Notes under the pieces: model-generated
Told to the model about the DNA's origin: nothing
The model's input: the letters and a program-made list of their open reading frames with translations, nothing else
The model's database searches: none
In this document: piece by piece, positions 58,611 through 64,000 of the stretch
How the letters are laid out: every line of letters begins with the position of its first letter
How positions within the stretch are numbered: position 1 is the first letter of the stretch
Source: Leptospira stimsonii
GTDB lineage: Bacteria; Spirochaetota; Leptospiria; Leptospirales; Leptospiraceae
Length of the DNA stretch: 64,000 bases
Reading direction: 5' to 3'
NCBI RefSeq assembly: GCF_003545885.1
Contig: NZ_QHCT01000005.1
Coordinates: 1-64,000 of the forward strand
Translations under genes and position numbers: made by a program

Positions 58611-59999
58611 TTAGAATCTTGTTTTGAGAAAGGTTTCTACGAGAGAAAGAAAATGATTTCCTCTTTCCTCAAAATTCTTATATTGATCAAAGCTTGCGCA
58701 GGCCGGAGAGAAGACGACCGATGAAATAGAGGCTCCGTTCTCTAAACGAATCCGGAGATTTTGTTTTTCATCCAAGACAGGCTCAGATTTTCCATTTTTC
58801 AAAATTTCAAAAGCGTCGTTTAGGGTTTCTACTGCGAAAAGTTTCTCTCCGATCAGTTTTCGAATTCCTTCCTCCCAAACGGGACGACCTTCTCCGATAA
58901 GGATTACGGAACCGATTCCTTCCATTAGGAAATCATAAAGCGGTTTCGGATCCTCTTGTTTTGGCCTTCCTCCAAGAATGAGACAGGTTTTCTCCCTTTC
59001 TTTCCAGGTGGACATTCCGGCTAACATACTGTGAAGATTTGTCGATTTAGAATCGTTGATAAGCGAAAAGCCGTTTTTTTCTCCTGCGATTTGGAAACGA
59101 TGCGGAAGACCTTTGAAGAGTGAAATTTGAGATTGAATCGATTTCGGTTTTCCTCCGATCGCTTCCGCCGCAAGAATTGCGGCGGCGAGATTCTCTCGAT
59201 TGTGGGTTCCAGGAAGATGGAACTGCGAAAGATCGTATTCGAATTTTTTTGTTTTGATTCGAAGGGAATTCTCATCGAGAAACGCATCCGCTTCCGGAAT
59301 TCTCCCGAAGCTTAGAAGTTTGCAACGAAATTCTACGGAGTTTAAAATTCTCTCTTTGAGTTTCTCGGAAACGATAAAAGAATGATTTTCATTTTGAAGA
59401 TCGGCGATCCTGAGTTTCGCTTGGAAATAATTTTCCATCGTTTTGTGTCTCTCTAAATGATCGGGCGCGAGGTTCAAAAAAACGGAAACGTCCAATCGAA
59501 GAGGAGAGGAATCATCTAATTGATAGCTCGAAAGTTCGAGAACAGCCAAGGAGATTCGTTCCTTACAGAACGAAGTGAACGGAATCCCAAGGTTTCCTCC
59601 TTCTCTAAGATCCGAAAAATCTTTCTTTAAGAGATGAGCGGTGAGCGCCGTCGTCGTCGACTTCCCATCCGTGCCGGTGATTCCGATTATTTTTCCAGGA
59701 AAGAAATTTCTTCCGAGATCGATTTCCGAAAAAACCGGAATTCCTTTCTCTTTCGCGTAAAGAAGAATCGGATGAGTTGGAAGGATTCCCGGCGATTTGA
59801 TGATCAGAGAAATTTCTGGAAGCGAACTTGGTTCTATAGAATCGGAAAGAAAAACGATTGAGCTTTTGTTGGGAGGATTTCGATCACAAAGAATTGGATC
59901 CGCTCCCAATGAGATCAAAAGATCCATGGCCGAATTTCCGGAGATTCCTCCGCCAAGAACGAGAGTCTTTTGGCCTTTTAGGGACTCGGGAAATTTCAT
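58611..59999 (-). CDS. murD: UDP-N-acetylmuramoyl-L-alanine--D-glutamate ligase MurD
   Basis: ATG 59999 ([18 protein letters not shown]) has AAGG upstream; the longer frame to 60038 is less likely. MurD adds D-Glu to UDP-MurNAc-L-Ala in the cytoplasm during peptidoglycan synthesis. Motifs: N-terminal Rossmann [15 protein letters not shown]-loop [24 protein letters not shown] (~residue 107), GIPFTSF and [13 protein letters not shown], then [43 protein letters not shown] and [11 protein letters not shown] in the C-terminal domain. Its 463-residue length is normal. Flanked by the two repeat arrays and the STAS gene; it is divergent from the STAS gene. Confidence 0.95.
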   Translation of the reverse strand: MKFPESLKGQKTLVLGGGISGNSAMDLLISLGADPILCDRNPPNKSSIVFLSDSIEPSSLPEISLIIKSPGILPTHPILLYAKEKGIPVFSEIDLGRNFFPGKIIGITGTDGKSTTTALTAHLLKKDFSDLREGGNLGIPFTSFCKERISLAVLELSSYQLDDSSPLRLDVSVFLNLAPDHLERHKTMENYFQAKLRIADLQNENHSFIVSEKLKERILNSVEFRCKLLSFGRIPEADAFLDENSLRIKTKKFEYDLSQFHLPGTHNRENLAAAILAAEAIGGKPKSIQSQISLFKGLPHRFQIAGEKNGFSLINDSKSTNLHSMLAGMSTWKEREKTCLILGGRPKQEDPKPLYDFLMEGIGSVILIGEGRPVWEEGIRKLIGEKLFAVETLNDAFEILKNGKSEPVLDEKQNLRIRLENGASISSVVFSPACASFDQYKNFEERGNHFLSLVETFLKTRF

Positions 60000-60078
60000 T
60001 TTTTGACCTTGGAACAGTGATTGACAGGTTATTTTCACCCCCGATAGTTGTCAGTAGCAAAAACTTAAGGATATTCCC

Positions 60079-60411
<333 letters not shown>

Positions 60412-60418
60412 GCTTCTG

Positions 60419-61177
60419 ATGTCCTCTACTCAATTGCACCGGGTTCTCCGGGAAATCATCAACACAAAGCAGAACGAGATTAAAAATATTCAGAGTTTCG
60501 ATCCGAGTCCTTTTCAAGGACTCGGTCTAAGGGAATCTCTGAGAAGTCGTAAGTTCTCCATCATCGCTGAATGTAAAAAGAAAAGTCCTTCCGCAGGTGA
60601 GATCCGATCCGATTACGATCCTGTAAAGATTGCGAGTATTTATGAAGACTCCGGTGCCTCGGCGATTTCCGTTCTTACGGATAGGGATTATTTCGGGGGA
60701 TCGCTGGATGATCTGAAGAACGTTTCCGCTAAGGTTAGGATTCCCGTTCTAAGGAAAGATTTTATCATCGATGAGATTCAGATTCGAGAAGCACGAGCTT
60801 ACGGTGCTTCTGCGATTCTTCTCATCGTTAGAATTTTGACTCCGGAGCAGATCAAAACATTTTTACGATCCGCGTCTTCTCTGGGAATGGACAGCCTCGT
60901 GGAGGTCCATACAGTCGACGAAGCTAAATTAGCCTTGGACTGCGGGGCAGAAATTATCGGAATCAATACAAGAGACTTGGATACATTTCAAATTCATAAG
61001 AATCTTGTGGAAGAAGTTTCCTCATTCTTGCCACCTAATGTGGTTAAGGTGGGCGAATCCGGTGTGAAGAATCGTTCCGATCTGGACAACTTCCGAAAAC
61101 TTGTGGACGCGGCTTTGATCGGAACCTATTTCATGGAGAAGTCGGATATTCACAAAGCTTGGCTCGATCTATTTTAA
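60419..61177 (+). CDS. trpC: Indole-3-glycerol phosphate synthase
   Basis: A 252-residue TIM-barrel enzyme of tryptophan synthesis that converts CdRP to indole-3-glycerol phosphate. Family blocks are intact: [113 protein letters not shown] and KVGESGVKN. Start ATG 60419 follows the STAS stop by 7 bases. Other trp genes are not in this window. A terminator follows at 61213. Confidence 0.97.
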   Translation: MSSTQLHRVLREIINTKQNEIKNIQSFDPSPFQGLGLRESLRSRKFSIIAECKKKSPSAGEIRSDYDPVKIASIYEDSGASAISVLTDRDYFGGSLDDLKNVSAKVRIPVLRKDFIIDEIQIREARAYGASAILLIVRILTPEQIKTFLRSASSLGMDSLVEVHTVDEAKLALDCGAEIIGINTRDLDTFQIHKNLVEEVSSFLPPNVVKVGESGVKNRSDLDNFRKLVDAALIGTYFMEKSDIHKAWLDLF

Positions 61178-61212
61178 GATCTTCGATTTTATTCCTAATT
61201 CGAGTTTTTTTT

Positions 61213-61238
61213 CGAACCGTTTACCGGTTCGGATTTTT
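61213..61238 (+). terminator. Rho-independent terminator after trpC
   Basis: CGAACCG (61213-61219) pairs with CGGTTCG (61225-61231) around a 5-base loop TTTAC, followed by GATTTTTAA. It lies 35 bases after the trpC stop. Confidence 0.8.
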
Positions 61239-61514
61239 AAAAAAACAAAGCGATTCTTCAGAATGTTCTTATTTGATTCCCAGAAAAATGGATTTGAATG
61301 AGATTTGAGACAGGCGTGTTGTGCGAATTCGACAAGTCAGGATCTTTCCTAATTTGAGAGATTGTCCTTTTTATTCCCGGATTGTTCCACTTTGTCGATC
61401 GAAACCGTTTTCGGCGGAACCTATTCTTATAGACATTTATCAATAGAAAGTTAAGAATTTTAGAATGCCAATTCCTGTTATCCCGGAAGTTTTTGAGGGA
61501 GAGTGAGGAAAAGT
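61239..61514. other. Intergenic region between trpC and the membrane protein
   Basis: No gene seen in this 276-base stretch. A minus-strand ORF that covers it does not have a plausible start or pattern. Confidence 0.45.
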
Positions 61515-61904
61515 ATGGTCCGATATTCTTTTTTCTGGTTGCTCCTTCTTGTTTTTGCATTTCTCAATGCGATGATCCGGGAACTTACATATAAAAATAT
61601 TTTTGGTGAATTTTTATCGCACCAGATTTCGGTCTTCACCGGAATTTTTCTCTTGAGTTTTCCGATCGCAGGGGTGGCGAAATATTTTCCCTTTTCAAGC
61701 GCGAGACAAGCGATCGTTGTCGGTCTTCTTTGGCTTATTCTTACCGAGCTCTTTGAATATGGGATGATCGTTCTCTGGTCTAAAAAGTCGATTTCCGAGT
61801 TCTCTCAGGCACATGACGTTTTTCACGGCGAACTCTGGATTCTTATCTTAATTTGGATTGCGGTTTCTCCTTATTTGTTTTATCGATTTTTGAGTCGTTC
61901 GTAG
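61515..61904 (+). CDS. Four-helix membrane protein, unknown function
   Basis: ATG 61515 is preceded by GAGGAAAAGT; a GTG at 61503 would add four residues. The 129-residue protein has four hydrophobic helices (FFWLLLLVFAFLNAMIREL, SHQISVFTGIFLLSFPIAGVAKYF, AIVVGLLWLILTELFEYGMIV, LWILILIWIAVSPYLFYRFL). I do not recognise the family. It stands alone and is followed by repeat array 2. Confidence 0.65.
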   Translation: MVRYSFFWLLLLVFAFLNAMIRELTYKNIFGEFLSHQISVFTGIFLLSFPIAGVAKYFPFSSARQAIVVGLLWLILTELFEYGMIVLWSKKSISEFSQAHDVFHGELWILILIWIAVSPYLFYRFLSRS

Positions 61905-62034
61905 AAGAGGGCCGTTTGGAAAGGAAGCTTTCGTTGTCGAAATCGTGTGTTATTCTGCTCAGGTTGGCGGTTTCTGCAAATTTTCTTCGAAGCTCAAAGG
62001 TTAGCGAGTTTGTCTTCTGTGGAAACCGATCTAA

Positions 62035-62790
62035 GGCAAGCTCCGTTGCTGAGAGGCGAAGTTCGCCTAAACGCCGCGAAACGGATTCAATCGATCCGTC
62101 ATCGTAACTCGGACGTGAAGAATCTGATTTGATTAGGTTTTCTTGGTGTTTATACGAAGTTCGTATAAACGCACGGCGACTCAAGGGAATGATTCTCGTA
62201 ACGTCGTTCGCCGGAACTCAGACAAAATCTCACTTCGCGCTTCGACTTCTCCGTTACACGAAGTTCGTATAAACGCGCGGCAACTCAAGGGAATGATTCT
62301 CGTAACGTCGTTAGTCGTAACTCCGACAAAATCCCACTTCGCGCTTCGACTTCTCCCTTACAGGAAGTTCGTATAAACGCGCGGCGACTCAAGGGAAGGG
62401 TTCTTTTATCCTCGTTTGTAGTAACTCCGACAAAATCCCACTTCACCATCAACTTCTCACTTATACGAAGTTCGTATAAACGCGCGGCGACTCAAGGGAA
62501 GGGTTCTCGTATCGTCATAACTCTTCCAAGATTACACTTCACACATCGACTTCTCCCTTACAGGAAGTTCATATAAACGCGCGGCGACTCAAGGGAACGA
62601 CTCTTATCTCCTCATTCATCCTAACTCTTCCAAAATCCCGCTTCACCATCGACTTCTCACTTACAGGAAGTTCATATAAACGCGCGGCGACTCAAGGGAA
62701 CGACTCTTATCTCCTCATTCGTCCTAACTCCAATAAGATTAAATTTCACACTTCAACTTCTCGCTTATACGAAGTTCGTATAAGCACGCA
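62035..62790. repeat. Repeat array 2: ~100-104-bp units with the same palindromic core
   Basis: The core gaagttcgtataaacgc recurs at about 62156, 62260, 62364, 62463, 62564, 62667 and 62771 (spacings 104, 104, 99, 101, 103, 104). In the units beginning near 62156 and 62463 the left flank makes TTATACGAAGTTCGTATAA; other units have ttacaggaagttc instead. Between cores the units share gcgcggcgactcaagggaa, then ctcgtaacgtcgttcgtcgtaactccgacaaaatcccacttc and ttcgacttctccctta. A related, more diverged unit at 62050 (gaagttcgcctaaacgccgcgaaacggattcaatcg) matches one at 57325 in array 1. No gene is supported within the array. Confidence 0.92.
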
Positions 62791-63055
62791 TTCTTCGAGT
62801 TGGAATCGAACCGGAACCGGCGTTCCGAAGTTGGATAGAAAGATAGGGTCTTTTCAAATCCTAGAAGAAAAAAGGAACATAAGAATCCTCCTCGAAAAGT
62901 AAAGGGGTTCTGATCATTTAGAAAAGTGAAGAGACTTTGCTCCTTTAAAAGAGCAATGTAGCGAAGGTTCTTTTTCTCCTTCGTTGAAAAATTCTCTTTG
63001 AAAAGAGTTTTCTCAAAGGGGCTAGAGAAAAAAATCGACTTGTAGGATGATTCCC
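62791..63055. other. Leader region of rlmN
   Basis: No gene. The bases just before 63056 include AGGA at about 63044, the probable ribosome site for rlmN. Confidence 0.4.
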
Positions 63056-64000
63056 ATGACACAAGAGACGCTCGGAGAAGTTCAGACAGGAAAAATTCCT
63101 TTGAAGGGTAGAACCTTGAAGGAGCTCTCGGATATCATGTCGTCTCTTGGTGAAAAATCTTTTCGTGCTAAGCAGATCTATCATGGTCTCTATGTAAATC
63201 GTTACGAATCCTGGGAACAGTTCACAACATTCTCCAAAGCTCTTAAAGAAAAATTGGAAGAGCTCTGCTCCCTCACTCGTCTTCACGTTGCCAAACATCT
63301 CAAGTCAGTAGACGGAACTCAAAAATTTACGTTTACTTCGGAACCGAACAACGGAAAAGAATTCGAAGCCGTTTGGATTCCATTCGGGGACGGAGGAAGA
63401 AAGACGATTTGTATCTCTTCTCAAGTGGGTTGTACTCTCAATTGTAAATTCTGCGCGACAGCAAAATTGGAGTTTCAGGGAAATCTCAAGGCTCACGAGA
63501 TCGTAGATCAGATTCTCCAAGTCGAAAAAATCGTAGGCGATAGAGCGACTAACGTTGTTTTTATGGGAATGGGCGAGCCCTTTCACAACTATTTCAACGT
63601 GATCCGTGCGGCTTCCATCCTTCATGATCCGGACGCTCTCAATCTGGGCGCTAAAAAAATCACGATCTCCACTTCGGGGGTCGTCAACGGTATCAGACGT
63701 TTTATCGAGAACAAAGAGCCATACAACTTTGCGATCTCCCTCAATCATCCGGACCCGAACGGAAGAAAAGAGATCATGGATATCGAGGAAAAATTCGCAC
63801 TTCCCGAGCTCATCCAAGCCGCCAAGGATTTTACGAGAGAATTGAATCGAAGAATCACCTTCGAATACGTTATGATTCCCGGCGTGAACATGGGACAAGA
63901 GAACGCAAACAAACTCATAAAGATCGCGAGATCCATGGATTGTAAGATCAACGTCATTCCTCTCAATACGGAGTTTTTCGGTTGGAGAAGGCCGACGAGA
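63056..64000 (+). CDS. rlmN: Dual-specificity RNA methyltransferase RlmN (3' end off the window)
   Basis: ATG 63056 with AGGA upstream; another ATG at 63047 is in frame but badly placed for that site. 315 residues are visible, and the family is ~350-380, so the last ~40-60 are missing. RlmN is a radical-SAM enzyme that puts a methyl group on C2 of A2503 in 23S rRNA and A37 of some tRNAs. Motifs seen: N-terminal [13 protein letters not shown], GFxVSSQVGC-type [22 protein letters not shown] with the CxxxCxxC cluster, [30 protein letters not shown] and [19 protein letters not shown]. It is next to array 2. Confidence 0.94.
   Translation, partial: MTQETLGEVQTGKIPLKGRTLKELSDIMSSLGEKSFRAKQIYHGLYVNRYESWEQFTTFSKALKEKLEELCSLTRLHVAKHLKSVDGTQKFTFTSEPNNGKEFEAVWIPFGDGGRKTICISSQVGCTLNCKFCATAKLEFQGNLKAHEIVDQILQVEKIVGDRATNVVFMGMGEPFHNYFNVIRAASILHDPDALNLGAKKITISTSGVVNGIRRFIENKEPYNFAISLNHPDPNGRKEIMDIEEKFALPELIQAAKDFTRELNRRITFEYVMIPGVNMGQENANKLIKIARSMDCKINVIPLNTEFFGWRRPTR

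Noticed and set aside
62143..62376. 77-residue ORF inside array 2
   Set aside because: Generated by repeated units with identical frame; no start site and no conservation expected.

Overview
The window reads as chromosomal DNA from Leptospira, most likely a member of the pathogenic clade. This rests on a spirochaete-type flagellar cluster (fliK-flgD-flgE), many short lipoprotein signal peptides with loose spirochaetal lipoboxes (ending FSFC, FIFHSC, FVSNC, NVSC and similar), frequent TTG starts, a leptospiral-style mix of two-component genes, and lineage-like intergenic repeats. Species was not determined.

Layout. Positions 1-5222 (minus) hold a very large secreted SpvB/FG-GAP/RHS-repeat protein whose C-terminus lies outside the window. 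Positions 5.3-11.8 kb carry envelope genes: a predicted barrel protein, an FN3-kelch lipoprotein and a TPR membrane protein in a tight operon, then a porin-like protein, an RCC1-repeat lipoprotein and a small protein. Positions 12.3-13.9 kb are a decayed patch with an IS481-like transposase remnant abutting a degenerate second copy of the 8.33-8.68 kb segment. Positions 13.9-17 kb are a minus-strand three-gene signalling operon (CHASE3-like histidine kinase, CheY-like regulator, receiver-kinase hybrid). A methyltransferase and a CapA-like protein follow. At 19.5 kb a cobalamin riboswitch precedes a TonB-dependent receptor and a beta-propeller lipoprotein, which together look like a B12-controlled uptake operon.

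Positions 23.5-37 kb contain an ankyrin protein, an SRPBCC protein, tRNA-Arg(CCG) with an unusual 102-bp direct repeat, tmk, a catalytically incomplete HtrA-like lipoprotein next to an intact HtrA protease, ruvB, a TonB-C-like protein, a membrane protein, a 7TMR-DISM histidine kinase with its NarL-type regulator, TPR proteins, an acidic zinc-ribbon protein and rsmD. Positions 37.6-47.6 kb carry a membrane sulfatase, carB, lipoproteins, a DUF1499 protein and a thioredoxin-fold protein. Positions 48.6-54.6 kb carry fliK-flgD-flgE, a strong terminator and a GAF/HD-GYP phosphodiesterase. The right end has two small membrane proteins, murD, a STAS protein, trpC, a membrane protein and the start of rlmN.

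The most unusual structure is two gene-free repeat arrays (57.06-58.33 kb and 62.03-62.79 kb) flanking murD-STAS-trpC. Both are built on a palindromic core, TTATACGAAGTTCGTATAA, in its best copies. The first array has a period near 55 bp, the second near 100-104 bp, and units are shared between them. No CRISPR, prophage or intact insertion sequence was seen.
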